From Ixodes scapularis (Eukaryota; Arthropoda; Arachnida; Ixodida; Ixodidae): 64,000 nt of DNA. The stretch is from assembly GCF_016920785.2 (NCBI RefSeq), contig NW_024609857.1, forward strand, positions 63,775,349-63,839,348. The letters are read 5' to 3'. The translations under genes and the position numbers were made by a program. The stretch's first letter is position 1; each line of letters starts with the position of its first letter. Under the pieces are notes generated by a model that saw only the letters and a list, made by a program, of their open reading frames with translations, made no database searches and was not told where the DNA came from. Shown piece by piece: positions 9,255-22,100 of the stretch.

Positions 9255-12200
9255 GTGCGGCAACGCCTGGAGGTGACGTTGCCGAAAACGACGGAAGCAA
9301 ACAGCCTCCAAGAACGCCGGAGCGCTCCCACTCTCTCGACGCCCCGCATTGCACCGACGCGCCTGCAACGGTGTCTAACAACCTAAACGTTGTTATCGAT
9401 GGTCAAAACGCATCGGCACTCGTTGACACCGGGGCAGACTACTCAGTATTGAGTGGGAGGCTCTCTCGCCACCTTCGAAAAGTCACGACGCCGTGGGATG
9501 GACCGCACATACGAACCGCCGGAGGACACCTCATCACGCCCGTCGGAAGGTGCACCGCTCGCGTCGAAATTCACGGCGAGACGTGTCCTGTGAAATTCGT
9601 CATTCTACAAGACTGCTCCAGAGACGTCATTCTCGGCATGGACTTTTTGTGTGAATACGGCGCCGTCATCGACCTTGGAGAAAACAGATTGACGCTGCGG
9701 TCACCTGTTCCGCCTTCAGAGAAACTCCAAACTGCGTCAGCCGCAGTCCGAGTCGCTGCCGACCACGTGAATCTGCCGCCGCGATCAAGTGTTGTCGTAC
9801 CCGTCGTGACCGATGCAGCTACCCGTAGCGAAGTTCTTCTGGAAGGTAACCTCCAGTTGCTCCTGGGAAGAGGAATAGGCGTCGCACGAGGAGTAGCTGA
9901 ACTTCAGGATGGCCGCACTGTGGTCCTCGTGACGAACTTCCAGAATGAAACGCAACACCTCACAAAAGGGGCAGCCGTTGGCCACGTCGAGGATCTCCGA
10001 AACTCCGCCGAAATCGCCGCCATTACTGATGTATCCTCGCCACCTCACCAAGACGGTACGTCGCCAGCGCAACTTGACATCGACCCTAAGCTTCCGGACC
10101 CAAAACGACGGCAGCTGATCAACCTCCTCGCCAAATACCGTGACTGCTTTGCGACGTCGTCGAAGGTACGCCAAACAGCCGTTGCGAAGCACCGCATCAT
10201 TACCGAGGACGACGAGCGCCCTGTGCATCGATCACCGTACAGAGTCTCCGTTAAAGAAAGGGAGGTGATCCAGGAGCAAGTTGAAGAGATGCTGAACGAC
10301 GACATAATCCAGCCATCAAGCAGTCCATGGGCCTCTCCAGTCGTACTGGTCAAGAAGAAGGACGGAACGCTTCGGTTCTGCGTGGACTACCGGCAGCTGA
10401 ACGTGGTGACAAAGAAAGACATCTACCCATTCCCCCGAATCGACGACACGTTAGACCGGCTGCGCCACTCTCGATACTTCTCATCGATGGACCTGAAGAG
10501 CGGCTACTGGCAGATCGAAGTCGACGAACGGGACCGAGAGAAGACAGCTTTCGTCACGCCGGATGGGCTGTACGAGTTCAAGGTAATGCCCTTCGGACTA
10601 TGTACGGCGCCAGCAACTTTCCAGCGTGTTATGGACACCGTACTGGCAGGACTGAAGTGGCAGAGCTGTCTGGTCTACCTCGATGACGTCGTGGTGTTTT
10701 CCAGCGACTTCGACGAGCACTTGCGACGACTCCGAGCTGTTCTTCAAGCCATACGGACCGCTGGACTCACCCTCGAGCCGTCAAAGTGTCGGTTCGCCTA
10801 TGACGAACTGAAGTTTCTAGGTCATGTGGTTAGCAACGAAGGCGTGCGCCCAGACCCTGAGAAGACTCGCGCCGTCGCGTCATTTCCAGCGCCGACAGAC
10901 AAAAAGGCCGTGCGAAGATTCCTTGGACTTTGCGCCTACTATCGTCGCTTCGTTCGGGATTTCGCACGGATTTCCGCACCGCACACAAACCTCACGAAGG
11001 ACGCCGAGAGGTTCGAATGGGCCGAGGAACAGCAGCAGGCATTCGACGAGCTGAAGCGACGACCCCAGAAGCCTCCGGTTCTTGGACATTTCGATCAGGA
11101 TGCGGACACCGAGATTCACACTGACGCAAGTAACGCAGGACTTGGCGCGGTACTAGTTCAAGTACAAGAAGGCACCGAACGAGTCATCGCCTACGCAAGT
11201 CGGACACTGTCCAAGGCAGAGAGAAATTACTCCACGACTAAGAAAGAATGCCTTGCGGTCGTCTGGGCAATCACGAAGTTTCGTCCGTACTTGTACGGAA
11301 GCCCGTTCCGCGTAGTCACGGACCACCACTCGCTCTGCTGGCTTACGAACCTCAAGGACCCGTCAGGACGCCTCGCTCGATGGAGCCTCCGGCTACAAGA
11401 GTTCAACATGAGTGTGGTTTACAAGTCAGGACGCAAGCACAGCGACGCTGACTGCCTGTCCAGGGCGCCAGTCGAAACACCTTCCGGCAGCAGCGACGAC
11501 GATGATGACGAGTGCTTTCTAGGGGCAGTGAACACCGATGACATGGCACGACGTCAACGAGACGATCCGGAGCTGCGAGCCTTAATCGAGCACCTGGAAG
11601 GGCGCGGCGGTACCGTACCCCGTGTTTTCTCACGAGCCGTGCCGACCTTCGCCATTCGACAAGGTGTACTCTACAAAGAGAACTTCGGGGACAACAACTC
11701 GCCGTGGCTGCTGGTAATCCCGACCGACCTTCGAGGGGAGATCTTTCAAGCATGTCACGACGACCCGACATCCGGACACCTTGGATACAGCCGGACACTG
11801 GCCCGTATTCGTGAAAAGTATTACTGGCCCAAGCTCCCCAAGACCGTCCACCTGTACACACGATCATGCCACGAGTGCCAGCGACGCAAGAAACCTCCGA
11901 CGAGGCCGGCCGGACTCCTGCAGCCTATTTCTCCTCCAACTGCACCCTTCCAGCAGATCGGAATGGATCTACTTGGTCCTTTTCCGCCTTCGACGTCGGG
12001 GAACCGCTGAATCATCGTCGCCACAGATTATCTCACGCGGTACGCCGAAACGAAAGCTCTTCCTTCGGGGACTGCTGTGGAAGTTGCCAAGTTTTTCATT
12101 GAGTCCATCGTCCTCCGGCATGGCGCTCCAGAGGTTCTGATTACAGATCGCGGATCATCGTTCATGGCACAACTGACCCAAGAAATCCTCCGACTCAGTC

Positions 12201-12805
12201 ACACCAGCCATCGTCGTACAACTGCGTACCACCTGCAGACCAACGGGCTGACGGAGCGACTCAACAAGGCAATCGCCGATATGATCTCTATGTACGTCGA
12301 CGTAGAGCACAAGACGTGGGGCCAGGTGCTGCCCTACGTCACGTTTGCCTACAATACGGCGGTTCAAGAGACCACTGGATTCACCCCTTTCCAGCTGGTA
12401 CATGGTCGGAAGGTAACGACCATGCTGGACGCCATGCTGCTCCATGAGCCACCTGACAACGAGAGCGACGACGCCCAGGCGGTTGCTCAACGCGCCGAAG
12501 AAGTTCGCCAGCTCGCCCGACTCCTGATTCAAGACCAGCAACGCGTCGACGCCGGCCGCTACAACCTTCGTCGCAGGGACGTCCACTTCCAGCCCGGAGA
12601 TAGGGTGTGGGTGTGGACGCCCATCCGTCGCCGCGGCCTCAATGAGAAATTGCTGAAACGATACTTTGTACCCTACAAAGTGCTTCGTCGCCTCGGGGAT
12701 CTGAACTACGAGGTGATGCCCGACGGAACACGGACTTCGTCACGCCGCCCGCCACGACCGGAAGTCGTCCACGTCGTGCGACTGAAGCCGTACTACGCTC
12801 GATAG
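9248..12805 (+). pseudogene. Element 1 pol (one nonsense codon)
   Basis: The frame is -1 relative to gag and overlaps its end at GGGAAAAC (9244-9251); the first in-frame initiation-like codon is a GTG (9371), so a fusion by -1 frameshifting is likely. Protease: LVDTGADYSVLSG. RT: VLVKKKDGTLRFCVDYRQLN and YLDD (near 10675). RNase H: IHTDASNAGLGAVLVQ. Integrase: HHCC finger ending CHECQRRK, MDLLGPF, TDRGSSF and TERLNK as the D,D,E acids, and a degenerate GPY/F module (VPY instead of GPY). A TGA at 12008-12010 replaces the Trp codon found in element 2, removing most of the integrase core. AYHLQTNG also departs from the usual AYHPQTNG. The frame is otherwise open to TAG 12803-12805. Confidence 0.92.
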
Positions 12806-12898
12806 GACTGTGGACCTTACGTGTTCCAAATGACTCTTTAGTTTACCGTTATTTTTATTTGTTTTGTTTTCGGATTGCATCGGGACGATGCACTTTTT

Positions 12899-12912
12899 AA
12901 AGGGGGGAGTAA
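12899..12912 (+). promoter_or_regulatory. Polypurine tract of element 1
   Basis: AAAGGGGGGAGTAA lies directly 5' of the 3' LTR, where plus-strand DNA synthesis is primed. The equivalent tract in element 2 is at 27562-27575. Confidence 0.8.
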
Positions 12913-13329
12913 TGCCGCGCGCGCAGCTGGCCAAGCAGGCAGCGCGCGCGCGTGGCCTAACGGTTATCGCGCTTGCTTCCCACGCTGAAAGCCAGGGTTC
13001 GATTCCTGGCCGCGGAGGCGCATTTTTGTTGACACTGTAATGTAAGGTTCTGGTGAATTCGAGAACCGTCTTGCTGATTCGAGGTTAGAATGTTCCACGC
13101 GCCGAACCTTCTACGCTGAACGATCCAGAAACCCACGAGAGTACATGGGATTCCGCAAGGCGAGCGGAGTCAGTCTCGCCCCAGCGTTCGACTCTGCTAC
13201 CACGCCGACTTCGACGCCCGCGACGCTCTATTATTATCTTTTGTACTCTTTTATTTTTGGCACAAGTTCGCCACATTAAACGTTTATTTCTTCCTGTTTA
13301 TTTGTTATTTTTGGTCACCACCCGTGACA
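12913..13329 (+). repeat. 3' LTR of element 1
   Basis: Pair of 7419-7835, the same length and about 2 percent different. It carries the tRNA-like module again (A box TGGCCTAACGGTTA, B box GGTTCGATTCC, about 12946-13016). It ends GTGACA before the ATAT duplication. Confidence 0.93.
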
Positions 13330-13333
13330 ATAT

Positions 13334-14844
13334 GGTACAAACGATAATGTGTCATACAAGCTCATCCCTAGAATGTTATTTTCGGAAGCCGGCTATATTG
13401 GAGGGAGTTGGTGAATTGAAAGGGGTGGGGAGGGGGGGGGGGGTGCGGGTATATGTATACAGAACACTTTTGCAATTTGTCTTTCAATAGCCTCCTTATT
13501 CAGCCTGCAAAAAGTGGAGTGCAATAATCTATAAATTTTTTTTTTTGCATTTAGAACATATTTGGAAGATGCCAAAAAGCCAGTTTGCTGTAAGACTGCT
13601 GTTTTAGTAGGTGATACCAATTCCAGAGTACTGCACATCATGCACATGCGCCAGCTCGTGACTGGATCACACCAGCGAATTTCAGACATAATTTCCCAAA
13701 GTCCATTCGCTTGATGGTGTTCATATCATGGTTAGATGTGCCCAATGTGTGTACACAAGACGATAGTATGGAGACAAGGATGCCGATGGAGAACGATTTG
13801 GGGGATTGACAGAGTTAACTCCCTGCCCCTTCCTTGAAGGATGATTTGCACATTGCTTACAGTGCCCACTCTCGGTAGAACGGAGAGGCTAATGAAAAAG
13901 TGAGAAAAAGAGGAAGGAAGAATAAGTAGAATTTAATCGTAATGTTGTAGGCTAAAGGATGCAAGCAGTTGGTCAGTAACTCTCCTTACCATGAGAAAAG
14001 AAGTAATTTTTGAAGGGTCCACAACACATATTTATTTGCACAAGTAATTTGCATATGGTGCATTATGACACATCAGATTGTAGCCAATGAGCTGCGCTTT
14101 AGAATAAAGCAAGAAATGTATTAATAAAGTTGAACCCGGAAATATCGAATTCAAAGGGGATCGTAAAATAGTTCGCTATATCAATAATTTGATATACAAA
14201 AATATGTTAACTTAAGGTTCAGTCAAAATTTCCGCACTTCTCTGCTAATAACGGAGGCCGCGACAAACGGGGCCTTACCAGATAGAGCCACTAAGAGTCG
14301 CTAAATACCGTAGAGCTTAGCTGGTAAAGATCACAAACACCTCCGCGTTTACGCCACAATGTTTGCGATCGTTTACGCGCGAGCGACCTCCGCACATCAC
14401 CAGCGACAAAACAGGAATTAAAAAAAAAAAATGAAAGAACGGAAAAAGCAAGTCGTATAAAAACAAAAAAAAAACAACACTCGATCCCTAGAATAAAGTT
14501 AAAACAAAAAAAAGAAACCTCCCTAAATTCAAGCAACAAAAAAGAAAAGGCAAAAAAAAAAAAAAACGCGCAAAGCAAAAGCGGCGAAAGAAAAAGGTAA
14601 ACGAAGATAAGGCGTTCAAAGTGTGATTGTTCAACCGTTGTCCGACACACTCGACTTGAGGAGGACTTTTTTTTGCGCATTTTATTTTGGGGCTAAGGAG
14701 CACTCCCTACCCTCCCTACGTGCGCGCGCGTCCTTCCCTTTGCTTTTGCCATCCTCCACTTTTCTTTTTTTTCCGTTGCTCTTTTTTTTACAACTGCTTT
14801 TTTGTTGAGTATCCTTGTGATCCCCGTGCGCGTATGCTGGCTAG
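13334..14844. other. No recognised gene; homopolymer-rich
   Basis: Contains a poly-G run near 13430 and long A/T tracts at 14420-14570 and 14660-14810. ORFs here are translations of homopolymers. No family signature seen. Confidence 0.45.
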
Positions 14845-16655
14845 CAGTGTTGCGGAGTTGCCACTCCGGAGTTGGAATGATTCCGGAATCATTCCGCATT
14901 TTCGCCACCCCGGAATGGAATGGGAATGGAATGGCGGCAACGTTGAGGGGAATGGAATGGGAATGCAATTAGGCGCCTTTTGCCCGGAATGGAATGAAAA
15001 TGAAATGGGGCCAAGCTCTTTTTTTTTTGTGTTTACAGTTAGCTAAACCAAGCCAGTCACCGAGTCAGTTGCTCAAAAATAAAATGAGCGGGAAACTTCT
15101 AGCCGGCCTAAAGCCCTAACAGACGTATGCGCAAGAAACTGCGATACAAAAAAAAACAAGCGTCAAAGCAAAGAGCAGAAGGGGGAAAGTGGGGGGGGGG
15201 GGGGGGGGTGGCGGCGTTTACGGACGCGCAGGCTACGGGCTTCACCGGCGTTACACGAGAGCAAAACAAGAAACCAAGCACCAAGCAAAAGAAACGAAGG
15301 GAGCGGCAAAGAAAGAAACCGCCATGCACGGCTCCTCATTAGCTCTGATAACTCGTTGACTCGCGCGCCGCCGAAAGATGATCAGTTATTGTTTTCTTAT
15401 AGTTCGAAAAGCGTTGTTTAGCAGGCGGCCAACCCCGCTGCCTTCCAGGATCATTCCCGCGCACTCCTTTGAAGTACGAAATGTGGGTTTGCTTCGGCAT
15501 TAAAACAAAACCAGATTCACTTCTCTCTTCTCCAGTTGCGCTTTGCTCCGACGCTTGTTTTCTTTGTACTGCATTTTTATGTGTAAGTCCGCGTTTTACT
15601 TGGTCTTTGTTCCGATGCTTGTTTTCTGTGTTCTATGTTTTACATTGAAGTGGGTTAGGGTTACAAGCAAGCTAGCGCATTCCCGCTCATTTCCTTTCAC
15701 TTGAGTCTCTGCATACATTGTTTCACGTTGCGATGGACCGCTGTGGACGTTACGAGTGACCCCAGGCAGTCCAGCACTGTGAGCGGGACTACACGCACGG
15801 CGCGTTGCTGCGCCCCAGGGTCACGTGACACTCAGAAGGCACTGGATTGGTTTGGATAGCTCTCGTGCTGTCTGTTGCAGTTCATGGCAAGGTGAAGTAG
15901 ACTATGGTAACCGCTCTTGTTGCGTGGCCGAACTGACTGGACTTGCAGAAAAACAGTTTCGTGACCTGGTCTATACGGTCCCTCGTACTGCGCCGTAGAG
16001 GTTTCACTTTGTCAGAGGATGTGTTCTTGCCGCTGTGCATGGAATCGCTTCCAGCAGCGTTTTTGCTGCTGGAAGTGCAAAAACGCTGGAAGCCAGTTGC
16101 TGCTTTTGAAGAATACAGCAATAAGCTTATTTCTGCGCCACGCACGAACTGGGTATTTTTATGGTCTTATCAGACAAACACGCTGGTCGCGTATGTCCTA
16201 AAAGTCAAATGCAAAAAAAAAAGTTTAAAAAAGTGAATTTGAGTGTTGCTGTTTGTTGCGAGCCACGTGGTCGCAAGACTAATGTCTTAAACAAGCATCG
16301 ACATATCAAGGGGCTTTCTCGGTGTTTGCAGTACAATGTAAACAAACACTTTGTTCCACCAGCGCTCCGCTTAGCAAATTCAGTGTTTTTTAGGGCCTTT
16401 AGCATTTTTTTGCAATTGTCTCAGCGTTGATAATGGCAGCTTTACCCTGCTTATGCCGACAACACAATATAGCTGTCAAGTGCCAATTTTTACCTTTAGG
16501 AATTAGCGGAATGGAATGGAACAATTCAGCCATTCCGGGAGTGGGAATGGGCCCACTGTTCCCATTCTTAGGAGTTGAAAGGAATTGAATTATCGAAACT
16601 TTAATTCCCCGGAATGGAATTGGACTGGAATGGGGGTGCCCATTCCGCAACACTG
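14845..16655. mobile_element. Nonautonomous hAT-type transposon (1.8 kb)
   Basis: The termini are CAGTGTTGCGGA and its inverted complement TCCGCAACACTG, bounded by a perfect 8-bp duplication CTGGCTAG (14837-14844 and 16656-16663). An 8-bp duplication and a CAGTG start are hallmarks of hAT elements. Subterminal regions are packed with GGAATGGAATGG motifs and their complements. No transposase frame is visible inside, so it must have been moved in trans. A perfect short palindrome around 16048-16076 (CTTCCAGCAGCG...CGCTGCTGGAAG type) is internal. Confidence 0.85.
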
Positions 16656-16996
16656 CTGGCTAGGCGGTCTGCCAGCCCGGCAACGCGAGCTTGTGCTCTG
16701 CGCGCGCAATCTGACCTGGGGAGAAGCGAAGGGCCGCCATGCTTAGTTCGCTATATCGAGTGTCCCCGCCATGGAAGCCCATGGGAGTTCGATACAAAAA
16801 GACAACGCTCGATCCTATACACCTTTTCTACGTGAGCGCCGCCATCTTCAATTCTGGAACTTCCGGTATGCGTGAAAACATCGCTTTCCTCTCGTCTCGC
16901 CAGTAGAATATGTTAACATTTTAATTGCAACCGTCATTCCTTCTTGTTATGTCCTTTCTATATAGTTTTTCTTTTCCCGGGTTAAAATCTTTTGCT

Positions 16997-17424
16997 TTTA
17001 GAGCACAGCTCTTAGGCACCCGTTTCCGGCTTGAGCGGCATCGCCGTCGGTGTAACCGCGAGGTCACGGGACCCCCCAAGGTTACCCCAAGGTCACGTGA
17101 CTTCCAAGGTCACAGACCCCACAAGGTCATGTGACTCCCAGAGGTCACGTGACTCCCCAAGTCACGTGACCCCCTCCCCGAGGTCAAGTAACCCCCTTTC
17201 CCCCCTCAAGTCACGTGAGACCCCCCTCCCCTGAGGTCACGTGACCCCCTCCCCCGAGGTCAGGTGACCCCCCGAAGCATATTCAAGAATGAGGGGAGGA
17301 GGAGGAGAAGAAGGAGGAGGAGGAGGGGTCTACCTTCCCCTCAGTACCCTTCCCTCCTCCTCCTCAAGAGCTGCGCTCCAATTCGGCGTTACAGGGAGTT
17401 GTAAACGGCTTTCACTTTTTTTTT
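16997..17424 (-). mobile_element. Helentron/HINE-like element, copy B
   Basis: On the + strand it runs from TTTTAGAGCACAGCTCTTAGG (subterminal repeat 17000-17013) through tandem GGTCACGTGACCCC-type units and a GGA-rich stretch to AAGAGCTGCGCTC (17366-17378). It then reaches the conserved outer block ending GTAAACGGCTTTCACTTTTT. Orientation is opposite to copy A. It has only the CACGTG array and lacks the TGACGTCA part. Confidence 0.6.
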
Positions 17425-18641
17425 CGCAACGCATACCGGATATGGGAACAACGTGGCTGGGTACGAGGCTAAGCAAAAAAGGTGTATACTATTACATGTG
17501 ATTTTCAAGGGGATGTTTGGACTGTTCGATATAGGCAATAATTCGAAATACCCGGGTGCGATATAACTGGGCTCGACTGTATACTAAAAAGATTTTCACA
17601 AGTTTTTTTTTTTTTTTTTTAACTTGGAGTTTACGTGTAAAATGAACAAAGAAAAGCTTAAACTTGAGCAGCTGTTTCGAAGTGTCAATGCTTTAAAAGA
17701 AGTTTTGAATGTACAAAATCTTCCTCATACTCACAGATATCACATCTAAGTAAGAGAACTCTAACTAAAATTATTTTGTTTAGGTCTGTCTGCAAGTTAA
17801 CCTCGGTGGCACCTGTGCTTTTCAAAAAATTCATTCATTGGAGAAACACAGGTACTACAACCCATATCTCCTGCAGTATGCAGTTATTTCGTGCTTGACA
17901 TTGGTTTAGTCACAATACTGCTTGCAGTTTTACCTGTTAGCATTTTTTCTCCTGTTTCTCGATAATATAAAGCATCTGTGCCGGCACACTACAGTATAAA
18001 AAACTTCAGCGATGCTCTCCGGTGTGAATCTTCTTATGTGAGGGACTGATGCCATTTATAGAGCCCCCGAAAGCCGCTGAGATGCAAATATCCACCACGA
18101 GACAGAATTACGCAAATAATGCTGTCATTGTTACGAAGTCCGGAGCGAGCAGGACGCTTTGTTAACAAGTGCCGTCGCCTTGCCAAACAGCTATTTTTGA
18201 CAGCTCACCACAACGTGAGAACATGTAAAACTACTTTGAAATATAAACTATTGACCCTCAAAAATCCAGGAATTGGTGCCATGCCTTCCATCACACCAAA
18301 TTTTATTTCTGGCAGTGCAGGGCCTGTGGCATTGAAAGGAAAGAGTTAAAAAGGCTGCATCCACACACCTGTTGAAGTCCGTGCAATAGGTTATCATTTT
18401 TATGTTTGTGGCTTTGATAAGATTTCACTTTCAGAGCATTCAAGGATGCTCTCGTGTTCCCTACAAGGAGCACTTAAATTATAAACATTAACTGTAAGAG
18501 AGCAGGAATAACAAGTCACTTTCCTCAATGTGTGCAGCTCAATATTGAAAACAGGAGTGGAATCCAACAGTTATATAATACCAGGAAATTCAATGTGAAA
18601 TTCATATATGCTAATGTAATTCTTTTATGAATTGCATGCAG
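17425..18641. other. No recognised gene
   Basis: AT-rich, with short ORFs and no motifs. Probably intronic to the dismembered MULE gene. Confidence 0.4.
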
Positions 18642-18726
18642 GCCTATGAAGGGATGAAGCCCCTCCCTGATGCCCCCCGAGGCAACGAAGGTGCTGAAAC
18701 ACCTCGAGAACGCCTTTATCACACGA
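18642..18726 (+). pseudogene. MULE-type gene, third exon piece (frameshifted)
   Basis: Preceded by TTGCATGCAG and followed by GTAGAG. In one frame it begins AYEGMKP, and in another it continues PPEATKVLKHLENAFITR. Together they match the MULE segment after the FVP block, usually (A/F)(Y/F)E.(M/L)K...LP.EA..VL.(Y/H)(F/L)E..(Y/F)I.R. A shift around 18657-18668 separates the halves. The phase-0 start follows on from the phase-0 end of 6684-6946, supporting a former splice across what is now an 11.7-kb gap filled by LTR element 1, a hAT element and Helentron copy B. Confidence 0.5.
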
Positions 18727-18734
18727 GTAGAGAT

Positions 18735-18860
18735 GTGTATTAGACTAATACACAACTATTTGTCTAATAGAAATATTTATTAGGTTAATGTATGCCTTCT
18801 ATTAGAATAACAGTTTCATAGACTAATACAAGCATTGAGCATCTTGTAGAATAATAATTA
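18735..18860. repeat. Degenerate CTAATA-rich repeat
   Basis: Repeated ATTAGACTAATAC / TGTCTAATAG motifs directly after the third MULE piece. A clearer array of the same motif precedes the fourth MULE piece (32435-32575), consistent with one ancestral intron split by insertion. Confidence 0.5.
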
Positions 18861-19752
18861 GACAAATTTACACATTTTTTTAACCAAATAGAACGCTCAT
18901 TAGACTACTTGTAACACAGCCATTCTATTACAATTTTAAATGGGCATATTAGAACAATTGAAACTCGACACCACCGAATAAATATGAACAAATAACTGAG
19001 ATTTATTAGATGTGGGAACCCTTAATTGTCTATAGGTGAGCTCGGCCCCACCGACACTTTCAACTAGCTGGCTAACAGAAGTTTCTGCATTGTAAATTCT
19101 TTATCAGACATAAGAGTGAATGTTCACAACAAATTGTCTTCATTGGATGTACAACTCAAAAAGACAAAGATGGACCATTCATTCATTCATCCATTTCATT
19201 TTTGTGCTCATGAACAGCTTTCTCCTTTGTAATGAAGTACAATATACATATAGCAAAATGGAGTACGAAAATTCTAGTGACAATTAAGGAAACACTTGAG
19301 TGCTATACAAGATGGGTTAAAAACGTCACTACATGGATCATCTATTGTACTATAAAAATTTTGAATGTGTGTCAAGGGGCGAGTTTGGAAGATATGATTA
19401 ATTTCGGGAACCACGAGTTCCAGAAATAACAGGCAACTTCGAAATCGGAACTTAGTTGTGCCCAATAACAGCAGAGCAAGGAGAAAAATTTACAAGGAAA
19501 AAGATGTGTAGGCTCTGTGGCTGTCAGCACCGTGAATGTTAGATTCGCCGACGCCGGCACATTCTTGCAATATCAAAAGTGCCGCTGCGCTTGCCTGCGG
19601 CACGGCAGCGCTTGCTCTTTTCTTGCGTCGTAGCTCTGCTGTTCCTCGGTATTCGGCCCCAGGCTTCAGGTACTTTTCTCGTTTGCATACGCGGGCATTT
19701 TGGGGTGAACGAGAAAGACCTGAAACACCCCAGGAGCAAAGCGCCACGGAAC
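18861..19752. other. No recognised gene
   Basis: AT-rich sequence with scattered short ORFs. Nothing identifiable. Confidence 0.4.
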
Positions 19753-19754
19753 TA

Positions 19755-20176
19755 TGGTGCCTGGAACGCGTCTCCGACTGGTGTGTTTACCGCGGCCAAA
19801 AAAGTGGTCCCTCGATTTCCACCTGATGACGTCATAAAAGTGTCATGCTGTCGCCGGTCGCGACCCTGGCGGCGTCCAAAAACTTGTGGTACAAACAGCA
19901 GACGCCTGTTCTGATGCAGGTCGCTCTCCACTGTGACAGTTCACGGAAGCTAGAGCAGCCGGAAGTTGGGACGCCTGGGACGCGTGACGACAGCGACACT
20001 CGCATTCGTTCGTGCCTTTCGCCAGCATTTCTACGGCCAACCGCCAGGATCGCGACAGGCAACAGCATGACACTCCGGCTTCTGTGACGTCATTTGTGGC
20101 TATATTGGGATCACTTTTGATGTATGGGCGGGATAGGACGCTAAACACACCAGTTGGAGACGCGCTCCGGGCACCA
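19755..20176. mobile_element. Foldback MITE with TA flanks (422 bp)
   Basis: The two halves are long imperfect inverted repeats: TGGTGCCTGGAACGCGTCTCC at the left is mirrored by GGAGACGCGCTCCGGGCACCA at the right, and pairing continues inward past GATGACGTCA/TGACGTCATC. TA dinucleotides flank both ends, as for Tc1/mariner-type insertions. There is no coding capacity. Confidence 0.65.
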
Positions 20177-20178
20177 TA

Positions 20179-21990
20179 CCAATTCGCGACTCCAGCAAAA
20201 CGGACGCCGCCAAGCGGAAAACCGGGAACCCGCCGGTCTAGGTCGCTCCGCGCCCCTCAGCGTCTCTGGTGGCTTTCGCGGACACGTGTTGCCGGCGTGG
20301 TGGCGAACAATGTAATTTGACGAAGGTCCGAAAATTTTTTAAGTTTGCCTGAGTGTTCATTAGTGTGGTGAAGCCTCGGTAGATTGTTTCCTTCCATCAT
20401 GTGTTTGAAAGCCCGTTTACTCCACTACACATGGTCGAGTGCTTTCGATTTCTTGGATGGGCAGGAATCAGGGAAAAACGTTTTGATTTCTTGTCTGTCT
20501 GGAATCAGTCAAAGTGACGACTACTTGGTAACTGATAAGTGGTTTCTCTATAAGTATGTAGAACAGTGGACTTAGGACGACAGACGAGGTGTTTCACTGG
20601 GGGGAACACCAATGTTGCAGTCAAGTGAATGGGAAGGTTCGATAGCTGCTTTTCTTGAGTTTGGTTGTGCTCGATTAGCTTCAAGTTTGAGCCACCCACG
20701 CCGGCCGGTGCGTTGGCTATTCATTTTGGCTGCTTTTCGCCGAAAAAGCCTCTGGACCACACTGAAGGAGTTGGGCTAATTTCGCAATTACTTGATTCAG
20801 GAAAACCTGCTCGCTGTATGATTAATGAAGGAAATTATCTGCTTTCAAAAGGTGGGGGACGCGTCTCGCAAGGTTAGAAGCTGCCACGGCATTAGGATCT
20901 ATCGCGCCTCCAATATTTATATTATACCCCCGTCGAAGCCAGCAGCAATATACGTCTACATTGCTCAGGTTGACCGGCCACAAAAAATACTAATTTTCTC
21001 CGCTCAGGATTCGAAGCAAAGTTCAACGCAGAGAGGTTCTGAGTGAATTTCCGATGAAGACTCTCCTCAGTTGGTCCGCATTCGTCTCCGTGCTACCGAC
21101 TAGAACCATTTGGCTAACTTTAAGCATAGTATCTCTCTGTCTGTCAAATATACTTTTATTCAGCAGGTCACCTGATAGCTAGTCAACTAGGTTCATGTTT
21201 CAGCCCTTAGAATATTCTAATATCGCTTTGCTGGGCCATAGTACGTAATATAATACATAACCCGCTCGGTCAAAATGACTTCTCGATTGCTACTAAAACC
21301 TGAATTGAAATACGAGTATCAGCTGCTTAGTGAAGCGCCAGCGGGTTAACATGCTCCTTGGCTCAAGAAGCGCTTGCTTAATTTCCGTAATTTTCCTGCA
21401 GCCTGTGTTCTTGACCGAGCGGAGGAATGGAGCTGTTTCTTAAACGCGGATACGCACAAGAGCTCGATTTTTCGGACAGATAAGTCGCATGGTCGAGGCA
21501 TGCGAGTTAGCTAAAAATTACTCTCGGTGGAACAATTCTGTAGCCATAGCCGCTTTCCTTAGATGATCAAAACTAATTAGAGTCTATTACCGTTTCTCCG
21601 GAGCCCATAGTTTCGGTTTTGAACGAAGTCTCCGAAACGAAAGTTTGACATGAAAAGAACGAAAAAATACCGGCAAAACGAAAATATGCTGGGCAAGTTT
21701 ATGTGCACCGGCTACACTTAACCGTCTCAGTTCAAATGCCTATAAAATTGGGCATTAAACAAAAGAAAATTTGTTAAATTGAATGCGCCACCCGTTCAGG
21801 CGGCCCGGCCGAGCCGACGCGACCTGGACCCAGCCGCCATGTTTGTTTGGTGGTGGCGCCCCCTATAGGTCGCTGGAGTCGCGAATACAAAAGTAACACG
21901 TGTGTCGGAAAAATCGTATCCTGTCTACTTGTGCAGAAACATGCATGTGTACTTCGGTTTTAGGACGGCGACGCGAACGTCGTTATTCCA
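20179..21990. other. No recognised gene
   Basis: Mixed-composition intergenic sequence. A GC-rich patch near 21800-21880 precedes the promoter-like segment at 22.0 kb. No motif-bearing frames. Confidence 0.4.
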
Positions 21991-21998
21991 TGTGACGA

Positions 21999-22004
21999 TA
22001 TAAA
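21999..22004 (+). promoter_or_regulatory. Candidate TATA box of a small gene
   Basis: TATAAA about 97 bases upstream of the ATG at 22101, downstream of a CpG-rich patch. Initiator-like CAGTT and TTCAAC motifs lie within the next 35 bases. Suggestive only. Confidence 0.35.
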
Positions 22005-22100
22005 GAACTTGAGCGCAGTTGGACTTACGGACTTCAACGCCAACCGTTCGTTCGACGTGTGGTGGAAGGACACCCATCTGGCTATTTTCGGACCCAAATC

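Larger units (their letters stand above)
7419..13329 (+). mobile_element. Ty3/gypsy LTR retrotransposon, element 1 (5.9 kb)
   Basis: A full-length element with 417-bp LTRs (7419-7835 and 12913-13329), each beginning TGCCGC and ending GTGACA, flanked by a 4-bp duplication ATAT (7415-7418 and 13330-13333). It contains a candidate primer-binding site, gag with a CCHC knuckle, pol in the order protease-RT-RNase H-integrase, and a polypurine tract. No env frame is present. The integrase-after-RNase H order places it in Ty3/gypsy. The LTRs differ by about eight substitutions and two 2-bp indels, so the insertion is not recent. Gag has a +1 shift and pol one nonsense codon, so this copy is not autonomous. 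It lies between the MULE pieces at 6684 and 18642. Confidence 0.95.

Noticed and set aside
12806..12912. An env gene in the LTR elements
   Set aside because: Only about 110 bases separate the pol stop from the 3' LTR in either element; no room for env.
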